This document shows, in pieces, positions 1 through 8,823 of a stretch of 64,000 bases of DNA (position 1 is the stretch's first letter; the number at the start of each line of letters is the position of its first letter). The translations under genes were made by a program, and so were the position numbers. Under the pieces are notes generated by a model. That model did no database searches and was not told the origin of the DNA. It saw nothing but the letters and a program-made list of their open reading frames with translations. Source of the stretch: Trypanosoma brucei gambiense DAL972 (taxonomy: Eukaryota > Euglenozoa > Kinetoplastea > Trypanosomatida > Trypanosomatidae); contig NC_026739.1 of NCBI RefSeq assembly GCF_000210295.1, positions 964,262 to 1,028,261 on the forward strand. The letters run 5' to 3'.

Positions 1-1
1 A

Positions 2-475
2 AGAAATGAGGAGGCAGCGGGTAAACCGCAAGTGGCAAAAGATGAAGGGACCATCAAACAAATAGTGAAGGAAAGCGAAGCATTGGCCCAAAGGCCAGCA
101 CGCCATCGCCACTGGGAACACATATTTAAGTCGAGTCAAGGTAAAGAAAACATAGCGGAGAGAAAAAACCCGTCTGCATGCGTTAGGGTTATGGACTTTA
201 CAATTGTCCTATTCTTTCTTACGCTTTTCCCTCTTTTCCTTTTTTGTTTCTCGTTTCTATTCTCTGTTTTTTTTTCTTTTTCTTTCTTATATATATATGT
301 AATTTTGTTTTCATTCCCGTCTATTCGAAATACATCTCCTCCTTCTCCTTTCAGCCTCCTTTTTTTTCTTTTCCTTTCTTCCGTTCACTCACATACGACC
401 CTTTCGAATATAAAAAAAAACCGGCGCCGAAAGTCCCAAAATGCTCATATACGCGGAGAAAGGGTGAAAAAATAA
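2..475 (+). CDS. Possible 3' end of a plus-strand gene, cut by the window edge
   Basis: A plus-strand frame is open from the first bases to a TAA at 473-475. Codons 2 to about 190 look coding: they are rich in Lys, Glu, Gln and Ala and include an EALAQRPARHRHWEH stretch, while the other two plus frames have early stops and the minus reading gives an implausible Phe/Leu-rich product. From about base 195 the frame runs through pyrimidine-rich low-complexity DNA and would encode a long Phe/Leu segment, which is either a membrane tail or untranslated sequence that merely lacks stops. If real, this gene converges on the minus-strand cluster. No homologue is recognised and the true stop is uncertain. 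Confidence 0.33.
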   Translation, partial: RNEEAAGKPQVAKDEGTIKQIVKESEALAQRPARHRHWEHIFKSSQGKENIAERKNPSACVRVMDFTIVLFFLTLFPLFLFCFSFLFSVFFSFSFLYIYVILFSFPSIRNTSPPSPFSLLFFLFLSSVHSHTTLSNIKKNRRRKSQNAHIRGERVKK

Positions 476-967
476 TCATAACGAACATCAAAAATAAATA
501 TAAAGATGAAAGACCAGCGCAGGTATATCATACATAAACAACTCCGCAAGCGTTAGGAAAAAAGGGTGCTGATAAAAAGACGAAGCAATAATAATCAAAA
601 AAAATGCTCCGCGTTAAGAAAACTCTTATCATCCTTCTTTTCTGTGCTGGCGCCTTCTTTTTTTTTTTGTGTGTGTGTGTGCCAATGACTTTTTCTCTCC
701 CGCATTGGGTACGCGCAGTCACACCAGCACAGACGTATATAAAATATATTATTATTTTTTTCTTTTACTTTATACATTTATCAAAACAAACAAACAAAGA
801 AAGAAACGTACCTTCATTTCGCTCTCCCTCCTTTTTCCCCCTCCCCTTTTTTTCAAATTCTTTATATATATATATATTAATTTTCCTTTCATAATTCTTT
901 CTCATTTATTTTTAATTCAGATTCCTTTTTTTTTTTCTTTGAGCTTACGGCCCAAATACACTGGCCA
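476..967. other. Gene-free stretch, pyrimidine-rich on the plus strand
   Basis: No convincing gene. The plus strand carries long T/C tracts (about 640-670, 815-860 and 890-945), the opposite bias to most spacers further right. It would be the 3' untranslated zone of the small minus-strand gene and of any plus-strand gene from the left. Confidence 0.5.
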
Positions 968-1315
968 CTAAGAGCGAGTGAAATAAAACTTAATGCAGCA
1001 TTTACCTTCATTAGTATCCTGAGAAGAACTGCTGGTGCGTAAAACCCAACCTTCCGCGTCAAGGCACTCAATGATGACGAGAGACACGGCGGCGCGGTGC
1101 AGTTCGTCACAAAAGTGTTGACTTAATTCCATCTTCCATGATTCGGGGTTTTTGCTGTGCACAAAATAAGAAGGTTCACGAGAACGGCTGAGTGCAGTGG
1201 AAAGCACGGTGGGAATACGTTCCTCCATGTGCTTAATCGTATCCTCCCGCAGCGGTGAACCAACAATGCTGAAAGCTGGAGGGCTGAAAGTTGCAGTGAC
1301 AACGAGGTTTGGCAT
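968..1315 (-). CDS. Small conserved-looking hypothetical protein (115 aa)
   Basis: Not recognised. The open frame extends to 1408 but begins there at a GTG; the first ATG is at 1315. It follows a pyrimidine tract (plus-strand 1357-1378, A-rich) and an AG at 1353-1354, giving a leader of about 37 nt. The protein starts MPNLVVTATF and appears to be a compact alpha/beta domain without signal peptide or membrane segment; its last strand-like stretch is KCCIKFYFTRS. It is the last minus-strand gene before the left edge. Composition is ordinary for a soluble protein and unlike the low-complexity DNA around it, which supports it being real. Confidence 0.6.
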   Translation of the reverse strand: MPNLVVTATFSPPAFSIVGSPLREDTIKHMEERIPTVLSTALSRSREPSYFVHSKNPESWKMELSQHFCDELHRAAVSLVIIECLDAEGWVLRTSSSSQDTNEGKCCIKFYFTRS

Positions 1316-2635
1316 TTTTTTTTCTTTTTTCTTTCCTCCTTGTTTTATTATCCTTAACAAAAGAAAAAACAAAGATTTACTTTGTAGGTGTGCTTGGTTC
1401 TTAGTCACCTGTCAGTGTAGACGTAACCGGCACTCACCCTCTGTTACCTTCTAGTTTGTGAAAAAAAAAATGATAATAATAACGCTTATTAAAGGTTTAA
1501 GCGTACACCGAATCTTGGGTTGCTTTGCCTTCTTGCTTTAATTCTCAACGACGTTACTTCTAAGGAGAGGTTACAAGAACAAGAATGGGATGAAAGACAA
1601 AAAAAAAAATGGAATTGTGAAGTTTACATGAATACGTGCTTCATAAGGGGAAATTTTCATTTTAGACGTTTATTTACGTTTTGCATTCATTCTCTTTTTT
1701 TTTTCCTCTTCCTTTTTTGTCGTTTTCTTTTTGTCAACATCTCCTTCCTTTTGACCTCCGCACAGCAACAACATCAACAACATAAACGAACAGACGGTAA
1801 TTGGTGATCCCTAAATATTGCAAACACTTCCTTTACTATGGAAAGGAGCGGAATGGGACGAGCGGCGGAGACGAACGAAACACGAAACGGTACGCCGCAC
1901 TGCATCTCAGTTCAGTGATACAACAATAGTGGAGTGATCTCCCTTTTGGTTTTTTTTTTTCACAATGGCAACATGTCCATATGGAACAGGTCGAAAACAG
2001 TTAAATTTGTTTTATTAACTGACATTCGGCATGTCTACTTTATGTGGTGCACTCCAAAAAAGACCTCTTTGAGGAAAGTTCAACAACAAACTTATCATAT
2101 GGCCCCCATATTAACCTCCTCTTCCCTCACAAACGAACACCAAAAACATATTGCAAATGACGGTAACATAACCAAACGCAGAAACAAAAGGAAATAAATT
2201 ATGGGAAATAATAGTAGGCAAGAACAGCCGTATGAGGAAGTGGAAGCAAGCAGAGCCAAAAGTGAATAATTCATGGGCCTCACACACATACAGGTACCAA
2301 TATAGTTTACTTTCCTGTTTGTTTGGTGGTTACTTCTGGTTTGAAGAGTTAAAATACTCGCAGCCACATGTAAAAGAGTGAAGATGGTCACTCAACCAAC
2401 GTAAATGCTTGCAGCGTGTCGCACTACCGGAATGGATGCGGGAACACATAAATAAGTACATGAGGCGATAACACCTCACAGATCAGTGAGCGATCGAGAC
2501 GTACACCACACAACGTAAAAAGACAAAAACAAGTAAATAATATGTATAGTAGCTAATATTTGTATGTCACGCCATAATCAACGGTGTGTTGATTCAACTA
2601 TTTGCATCTAAAGAAAAGGAGGAGGGGAAGAAACG
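1316..2635. other. Spacer: leader of the 115-aa gene and 3' untranslated zone of the FUN14-like gene
   Basis: No gene seen. It holds the pyrimidine tract and AG acceptor (1353-1378) for the small gene. Plus-strand T-rich tracts lie at 1687-1760 and 1950-1960. Open frames here are short and low-complexity. Confidence 0.6.
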
Positions 2636-3439
2636 CTACAGGACAAAGAATCCCCCAATTACTCCCGTGAGAAAGGCACAACGACGCATAACAGAACCTA
2701 ACAAAGCGACCACTGCATTGCAGATGAAACCGTCGGTTCCATCAGATGTCCAGAGACCAATAACATCATCAAACAAACTCCTCCACTCCACGGTTGCGTA
2801 ACCCAATATGGATAGCAACTGCGTCATTGCCAACCCACTAAGCGTAAAGCGACATACCGCTCCTAGTCGGTGCCGCATGATACTGGCCGCAACACCGCCT
2901 GCTAATGTGCATAATAAAATGGGTTTCACACGATCAGAACCCCCTTCGGGGCGATCGGGTTGTGAGGGTCGAACCCCCTCACCGTCGAATACTACAAGTT
3001 CACTAGACATACGCGGAGGGACATCTTCACACAAGTCGGCCTTATCATTTCCCTGCAGTGTCTCCGCCAAAGGCTCCTCATCATCAGTTTCGGATCCTTC
3101 AGATGACACTGACGGAGACCATGCTATTGCGCCATTCTCAGCTGATGAGCCAACCAAACTTGAAATGAACTGCCGCTTGATGTGACTCAAGGTTCCTGCT
3201 CCATTAAGTTCCAGCGACGGCTCCCGAGAGTTCTCCTGAGATGGCTGCAAAGGCTCATCTCTTCCAAGGCGAGACATGGCTGTGGCTATGCTATCTTTTC
3301 TATGGTCGCTTTTACGCAAAGCATGACGGGGAAACCAGCGCTTTAAAGAGTAAGGTACCAAACATACAAACAGTGTGTGAAAGGAGTACCCTGAAGAAAG
3401 AAACCCATCCGCAATGAGAAGAGCGCTACGACACAGCAT
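2636..3439 (-). CDS. FUN14-family-like membrane protein with long N-terminal extension
   Basis: The C-terminal hundred residues (about 168-267) have FUN14-family features: a Gly-rich membrane segment (LCTLAGGVAAS), a second segment ending in LLSILGYATVEW (207-219), which matches the family's 'GYI-x-[IV]-[ND]-W' hallmark, and a final Gly-rich segment TGVIGGFFVL at the very C terminus. FUN14 proteins are mitochondrial outer-membrane proteins; some act as mitophagy receptors. Residues 55-165 are acidic, Ser-rich and probably disordered. The ATG at 3439 gives 267 aa with a hydrophobic N terminus; a second in-frame ATG at 3277 would give 213 aa. A five-codon upstream ORF may lie in the leader. A clearer family member is encoded at 7679-8128. 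The family call comes from motif reading only. Confidence 0.62.
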   Translation of the reverse strand: MLCRSALLIADGFLSSGYSFHTLFVCLVPYSLKRWFPRHALRKSDHRKDSIATAMSRLGRDEPLQPSQENSREPSLELNGAGTLSHIKRQFISSLVGSSAENGAIAWSPSVSSEGSETDDEEPLAETLQGNDKADLCEDVPPRMSSELVVFDGEGVRPSQPDRPEGGSDRVKPILLCTLAGGVAASIMRHRLGAVCRFTLSGLAMTQLLSILGYATVEWRSLFDDVIGLWTSDGTDGFICNAVVALLGSVMRRCAFLTGVIGGFFVL

Positions 3440-3548
3440 CCCCCGTACAGGAACACACGACTATAACACACCTATCATGCTTCGCAAACTGCCCAAACCG
3501 CAAAATGATAATCAATTTTATTAAAAAAAAAAAAGAAACTGGGCCCAA

Positions 3549-4637
3549 CTACTTCAAAAGGCAGTGCGACGAGGGACGAACCTCACCCGAGGATAATTCC
3601 CTAACAAACAACACAAACTCGCACAGGTTTAAGTCATAACAAACACCGTGGGCAACACAACCATCCTCAACTGGCTGCCCAACTTTCACCCCAAAGAGAC
3701 CTTCATTCAACCATGATGACACATCGAAGCGTCCATCAACTGTTGGGTTTAGGTAGCGGGATGCGTCCTCAGCATCAAGAAGCGAGGAACTCGTCGTAGG
3801 TCCGTTGTATTCCAACTTCACCTCACCCACGGGAATGGCTGGGCAACCACTAAAGACTGGTGCTAAACAGGCAGCGGGGGCACCCAACGGATTCCAAAAC
3901 GGCACAGGGCACCCCAATGATTCCTCCGGTGCCACGCCCACAACCACCGCGGTGCCGTAGCGGCACAACATTTTGGTTCCGTGCTTGACATGGGGTCCAA
4001 AAAGCGTGCATGCCTCCTGTGATATGTCAAAGTAACGTTTCGAAGCGTGACTATTACCGCAGTGGTACGGAAATGAGAGCTCTAATCCCCCCTCGTTAAT
4101 ACGGCTCCCCGTCGCCAAAAGCAACTCTGAACCACGAAGCGATGCAGCTCGGCGGCGCACCAACGAAAGTAACTTATCGAGAATGGAAGCCCCGCCACCC
4201 TCAGTTTCGAGCGCCTCCATCACACAAAGCAGAGACAGTTGCACACATTCGCTGAGCTGCATGTCGTCTGCATTGTTAACGGTGGCGCTGCCCCAGTCAT
4301 CACGAGAATTATCAATAAGGAAAAAAGACTTGTGACGATGCAACTCTTCGGTAGAAACGGGGAACGCACCGGGAAGACCCGGCACGTGCGCGAGTATCAT
4401 ATTGTCACCGTGTTCCTGACAAGACCCGATAAAAGACATTGGTACCTCAAAGGCATCGCATACTCGATACCGGCAGCGAAGAGCTGCGACCTCGCCATGT
4501 GATGTGGTGCATTTTTGCGCATTACTACCCACGGAGCCGAACAATATCTGCTGTGCCTTTCCAACTGCTCTTGTCTGTACTTCTGTAAAATGTGATACCT
4601 TTCCCAATGCCCGAAGAAGGGGAAACACAGTACTCAT
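3549..4637 (-). CDS. Hypothetical protein (362 aa)
   Basis: Not recognised. The frame is open to 4871, but the upstream part encodes Phe/Ser-rich low-complexity sequence corresponding to a pyrimidine tract, so the start is placed at the ATG at 4637 (MSTVFPLLRALGKV). Pyrimidine tracts lie at 4655-4680 and 4735-4750 (purine-rich on the plus strand). The protein is soluble, has no predicted membrane segment, and contains many Cys and Gly residues in its second half (for example FWNPLGAPAACLAP and EDGCVAHGVCYDLNLCEF). Its start is about 0.9 kb downstream of the BSD-domain gene. An AG at the upper pyrimidine tract would include a short upstream ATG that ends over the start codon; use of the lower AG would exclude it. 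Confidence 0.7.
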   Translation of the reverse strand: MSTVFPLLRALGKVSHFTEVQTRAVGKAQQILFGSVGSNAQKCTTSHGEVAALRCRYRVCDAFEVPMSFIGSCQEHGDNMILAHVPGLPGAFPVSTEELHRHKSFFLIDNSRDDWGSATVNNADDMQLSECVQLSLLCVMEALETEGGGASILDKLLSLVRRRAASLRGSELLLATGSRINEGGLELSFPYHCGNSHASKRYFDISQEACTLFGPHVKHGTKMLCRYGTAVVVGVAPEESLGCPVPFWNPLGAPAACLAPVFSGCPAIPVGEVKLEYNGPTTSSSLLDAEDASRYLNPTVDGRFDVSSWLNEGLFGVKVGQPVEDGCVAHGVCYDLNLCEFVLFVRELSSGEVRPSSHCLLK

Positions 4638-5143
4638 CTCCCGATACAAGAGAGTAGAAAGGTGAAAAAGGGATATCGACACTGACAAAGGAGAGAATGA
4701 CACTGCAACATTGCTGCAACACAAAACGAAAAATAAAACTAAAAAAAACAGCCGTTCCGCTCTTTGATTCCACCGCACCACCAAACTCGGGGTTTTTGAG
4801 TATCTCTTAACAACCCATGACTTCTTCACTTCTTTTTCCTTGCTTCTTCCTTTTTTTCCATTCACTGGCATCCCCTCTCACCGTCGTTCACTTTCGCACA
4901 CTTTACGCATGCAACGACAGTGCGCGTATACAAAACTCGAAGCACGTCATAAGCATTCATAGACGTAGGCGTGAGTTTGTGGCTACACATAACCCTCAGG
5001 ATTTAGAAGAAAAAAAATCAGAAATTGTTATAAACTGGCTCAGCAAAACAAATATGCACAGTTGGATCACATTAATTACCATGTAAATGCAAGGAAAGAG
5101 AAGCAGGAGTGAAGCGAAAGAAATTATGACAATAACAACAATA

Positions 5144-5163
5144 AAGAGAGAGAGAGAGAGAGA
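5144..5163. repeat. (GA)n microsatellite
   Basis: Ten GA units in the spacer. On the transcribed strand it reads (TC)n and could act as a pyrimidine tract. Confidence 0.9.
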
Positions 5164-5275
5164 TCTGCATTGTACCAGGAGTGGTGAGAAACGCTACCGC
5201 CGAGTAAACTGAAAGGGGGAGACAAGAGAGAAGAAAAAAAGAATTCCCGCAAAGCTACCGCCAGTACTTCTCCCT

Positions 5276-5286
5276 CCCCCCCCCCC
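5276..5286. repeat. Run of 11 C
   Basis: Eleven consecutive C on the plus strand, so a G run in the transcript, within the presumed 3' untranslated region of the BSD-domain gene. Confidence 0.9.
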
Positions 5287-5565
5287 GAATCGAAACCAGA
5301 CGAAGTCAAAAGGCGAAATCGGAGTAATGCGACGAGAGCATAAAAATATATACACTCCCTTCATTTCGTATTTTAATGTGCAGGAAGTAGAAAGGACGGA
5401 ATCCTGCAGAATCATACCCGTACCGCCCCATTAGCTGCTTGTGTGTATTTTGCACGCAACGGATAACCTCCCAATGGGGTTAAGGTGAAATGCAAGAGAA
5501 AACAACAATAATAATAATAATGTAATATTCCATCAACATGTACTTCCCTCGATCACCCAGATTGA

Positions 5566-6759
5566 TCACGGCTCTCCTTCACCATCATTTTCCCATGGCA
5601 AAGCGGCCTCAAAGACGGCGTCATCAGAGTTTTGCCTCTGAGCCAACACATTTGCATCACACGGAGCTAAATCCCCATCCACTGTTGCCCTCCTCACCAT
5701 TTCAGAGGAATCACGTTTTGGTAACAACGTATATGATTCGATGACTGTCCCAAGTTCCTTATTCATATTTACTAACCGGGCAAAGAGAGATCCCTTCTCA
5801 CAACACAACTCACTATTCAGCAGTTTCTCAGGTTGGGCCATTGCCACTCCAATAAGTCGGCTCAGTTTGGTTTTGTGGTACTTGCAGCTCTCTAGTACCG
5901 AATCCCCCAAATCCGTCACCTCCCCCTTTTGTACGAGACTGATAAGAAGATGAAGGTTTGTGGATGCCAAGTCCACCTCAGCCAGCGCCGCCGAGCATCG
6001 CTCCTTCACCCATGCCGCTAACTCGTACCGCTCGGTCAGTTCATGTCGTAATTTCTGCCAGTTCATATCCTCGTTTTTGGAAACAGTGTCTGTATTATCC
6101 GCATCTACGTCACCTGCAACATTTGGTTTCGTGGCCACAGCCTCCATGACGTCAAGAAGTTGGAGCGCACTACAGCACATTTGATAAAGTTGAAATCGCC
6201 ACGAGATGTTTACCCAATACTGCTCATCAGAGATGTAACGAGGGACCAGAGACGAGCGGAACTCGTGTACAACTTTAGCCGACAGCACCCATCGTACCAA
6301 TTCTTGAGATGGCCAACAGAAACCGGCTTGCGGAGGAATGGGAAGGTCCTTCACTGAATTGACTCCCAGTAACGCACACAACCTTTCGGTAACTGCTTCA
6401 TTCTCAAGAATGGCACTGGGAGAGATGAGGCAGGAGCTAACACATTGCAGCGAAAACATCGTCAGACGGCTCCACTCTTCTGCCGCTTCTTCCCAATCAG
6501 TTGGAGGATTTGCGACAAGTTCTTTTGGGATGACTGACTTCACCAAGTCTCCCTCGCTTGTTGCAGTTTTCGCTTCATTTTCCTCATTGGAAACTACGGA
6601 ATCCGGAAGTGCAAACAACCCTGACAATCTTTCACATTTCTCCTCAATGTCAATGCACTGTGCTTTCTTTACAAACTCGAGTCCGTCATATGTAAGTTTC
6701 TTGGCCTGGTCTGTGGTGCTTTGTAAAAATGATGTGAACGATGCGAACGTCTGATGCAT
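5566..6759 (-). CDS. BSD-domain protein (397 aa)
   Basis: Residues about 150-195 match a BSD domain: an amphipathic helix followed by SLVPRYISDEQYWVNISWRFQL, close to the family pattern 'VP..IS...FW..YFY'. BSD domains occur in basal transcription factors and in synapse-associated (SYAP-like) proteins; the helical N-terminal part before the domain resembles the SYAP1-like architecture more than TFIIH. The C-terminal half is helical and ends in an acidic tail. The frame begins at a TTG at 6780; the first ATG is at 6759 (MHQTFASFTSFLQ). No signal peptide or membrane segment. The exact role is unknown. A membrane-trafficking or signalling role is an analogy only. Confidence 0.72.
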   Translation of the reverse strand: MHQTFASFTSFLQSTTDQAKKLTYDGLEFVKKAQCIDIEEKCERLSGLFALPDSVVSNEENEAKTATSEGDLVKSVIPKELVANPPTDWEEAAEEWSRLTMFSLQCVSSCLISPSAILENEAVTERLCALLGVNSVKDLPIPPQAGFCWPSQELVRWVLSAKVVHEFRSSLVPRYISDEQYWVNISWRFQLYQMCCSALQLLDVMEAVATKPNVAGDVDADNTDTVSKNEDMNWQKLRHELTERYELAAWVKERCSAALAEVDLASTNLHLLISLVQKGEVTDLGDSVLESCKYHKTKLSRLIGVAMAQPEKLLNSELCCEKGSLFARLVNMNKELGTVIESYTLLPKRDSSEMVRRATVDGDLAPCDANVLAQRQNSDDAVFEAALPWENDGEGEP

Positions 6760-7678
6760 CACGACTTGTAGCAACAGCAAAAAAAACTATTCTTCGCTCT
6801 TTGAACACAAAACAACGTGCGCACAGAGAAATCATATACACATATGCATACATTGCATATGTGCACATGTGCGCGCATAAGCATTTAAAAAAAATCAAGA
6901 AGACAAGGAAAAGGGAATAACGAAGAGAGAAATATCACGAAGAGGTAAAATCAGAAAGAAAATATATATATCCAACAACCTGAGCAGTTGCCACCATCAT
7001 TGGCTCGCTACAACTAGAAACAACAAGTATTCCTCAAGGTGTCGGCGCACACGCACCAGAAGGGTTTTGATCGCAAGGAAACATGGCCAAAAAGAAAAAA
7101 AAGAAAGAGCACGAAAATATGGCAGCATCCGCCCTGACGGGGATTATCCGCGTTGTTGAATAATACCTAATTACATATGTTCAACCGAATTGCGCTCATT
7201 ATGGAGTTGCTTCCACTTCCCATTGATTACCGGGTTGAGCCACCTTCAAACTCCTCCCCTCTCACCATCACTCCGCAAGGTGAACATAAAATAAAACAGT
7301 TTCACGGAGTCCCAACAATAACACGTTGCATATTTTTCTTTAAAAAGGGCAAAAAAAAGGAAGAAACGTGGGTGTTACAAACTACGGGACAAATCCTCAA
7401 ACGCAACTTTTGAACCTGGACAACAAGAAATCCATAGGAGGAGCACGGGTACAAAACAATCACACACTCCTCACACAACACAGAGGAGAAAAAAGTTGCA
7501 CAAGGAATAGAACCCAAACGCTGAAGTGTTACACAAGCCGTGCACCCCAGAAGGAAAAAGTTAGTAAACCTGAAACAGTAACATCAATGGCTCTAAAACG
7601 CACTCCCAAGAAGATCTTGGGAGCACGAAGAGAAATTTTTTAAAAAGAAAATAAGAAAGAGGTGTTCTCTATAGTCTT
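6760..7678. other. Spacer between BSD-domain gene and FUN14 gene
   Basis: No gene seen. A strong pyrimidine tract on the minus strand (plus 6885-6955) serves the BSD gene. A 9-bp perfect stem with a 7-base loop lies at 6839-6863, upstream of the likely acceptor. The right part is the FUN14 gene's 3' untranslated zone. Confidence 0.6.
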
Positions 7679-8128
7679 TTAGGCCAAGTACCGAGCACCA
7701 AAGTAGAAACCTGTCACGAACCCCCCGATGTCACCGACTCCCTGCCCGACGTAGAGGATAAAACGCTGCATGAGGGCTTTAAGGTCCAATTGGTTCAATT
7801 TGTTGTCACCGTTCTGATCCAAAACTTTTCCAGCATCCATCTCCACCTTCTTCCAGTTTATTTGAATATAACCAAAGAAGTTAAGAAACTGTAGCACAAT
7901 GAAAGCGAGGCCGGTACCATATAACGCATCGGAGGTGAGACGTCTAGACGTGACGCCCACGGCAGCGCCCAAAATACTGCTCACACCAATCTCTTGTGTA
8001 ACCTTCGGCCAGAAGGAAAGCATTCGGGAGACAAATGCCTCTCGGTTGTCATCATTTTTGGTAGAGCTGCTTTCTCCCTGATTTTTCTTACCAGCAGAAG
8101 TTTTCGTATTGACACGCGGCGCACTCAT
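7679..8128 (-). CDS. FUN14-family membrane protein with EF-hand-like loop (149 aa)
   Basis: A clear FUN14-family protein. Residues about 48-92 carry the family core, with Gly-rich helix SSILGAAVGV and the hallmark LNFFGYIQINWKKVE. An EF-hand-like loop follows (residues 104-115, DQNGDNKLNQLD), as in many FUN14 relatives, then a C-terminal Gly-rich helix GGFVTGFYFGARYLA. Residues 1-35 are hydrophilic and lack a signal peptide. FUN14 proteins sit in the mitochondrial outer membrane; whether this one has a role in mitophagy or lipid handling is not shown by the sequence, and no LC3-interacting motif was identified. The ATG at 8128 is the first in the frame. It shares its family with the gene at 2636-3439. 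Confidence 0.85.
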   Translation of the reverse strand: MSAPRVNTKTSAGKKNQGESSSTKNDDNREAFVSRMLSFWPKVTQEIGVSSILGAAVGVTSRRLTSDALYGTGLAFIVLQFLNFFGYIQINWKKVEMDAGKVLDQNGDNKLNQLDLKALMQRFILYVGQGVGDIGGFVTGFYFGARYLA

Positions 8129-8823
8129 TGTTAGTACCTCCCTTCTTCTTTTTTGATGCTTTGTTTTCTTTTTTTTTTTCCTTTGTCCTTCACTACTGTT
8201 CTCTCACCGCAAGTGCTGGGCTCTATAAACGAAGAGTAAATAGCGTCAACAGCAACGATGATAAAGAATAATGAATATGTGAACCAACTGGAAACTCTTT
8301 CGTATTATATGAGAGACGACTTTTAAAAAAAAAAAAAGATATGGACACTGAAACGGAAGAAAAAAACAACATGTGAGACAAAGGTGTAAGAGGCTACTGT
8401 GACGAACAGGACTACATCACGTAACAAAAAAAAAGGAAGCAGGCATAGTGATCCGCGTTATACCGTTTGTTGTGTGGTGCGTGACTAAGAACCTGAACAT
8501 TGGCTCCTCCCACCACTGCAGGAAAGTAAGTAATTCAACTCCAGCCCAACCTGGCCAATTAACCAAACAAGTAAGCATAACGCGCACACGCACCGTGAGG
8601 GGGGAAATAATAATATTATCATCGTTAGACAAATAGGCAAAGGGAAAGGCCGAACTGCCGCATCCAGCGATAGTAATGGCTTTCCAAACCGCAACAGCGG
8701 CATGACAAATTCAAAACACATACAAACGGTAACTGTTAACGCGAACAAAGACAAATATTATGGTAGACAACGGTAAGTAAGCTTCGGTAAGCAGGTGGAA
8801 AAAATACTGAACGGCGGCAGCCG
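8129..8823. other. Spacer between FUN14 gene and PPR gene
   Basis: No gene seen. An A-rich run at 8325-8337 and purine tracts on the plus strand give minus-strand pyrimidine tracts upstream of the FUN14 start. The rest is the PPR gene's 3' untranslated zone. Confidence 0.6.

Larger units (their letters stand above)
4638..5565. other. Spacer with splice region, GA repeat and C run
   Basis: No gene seen. The right part is the presumed 3' untranslated region of the BSD-domain gene and the left part is the leader of the 362-aa gene. It contains a GA microsatellite and an 11-base C run, listed separately. Confidence 0.6.

Noticed and set aside
6839..6863. Perfect 9-bp stem with 7-base loop
   Set aside because: It lies upstream of the likely splice acceptor of the BSD-domain gene, so it would not be in the mRNA, and it consists of CA/TG-rich sequence that forms such stems by chance.
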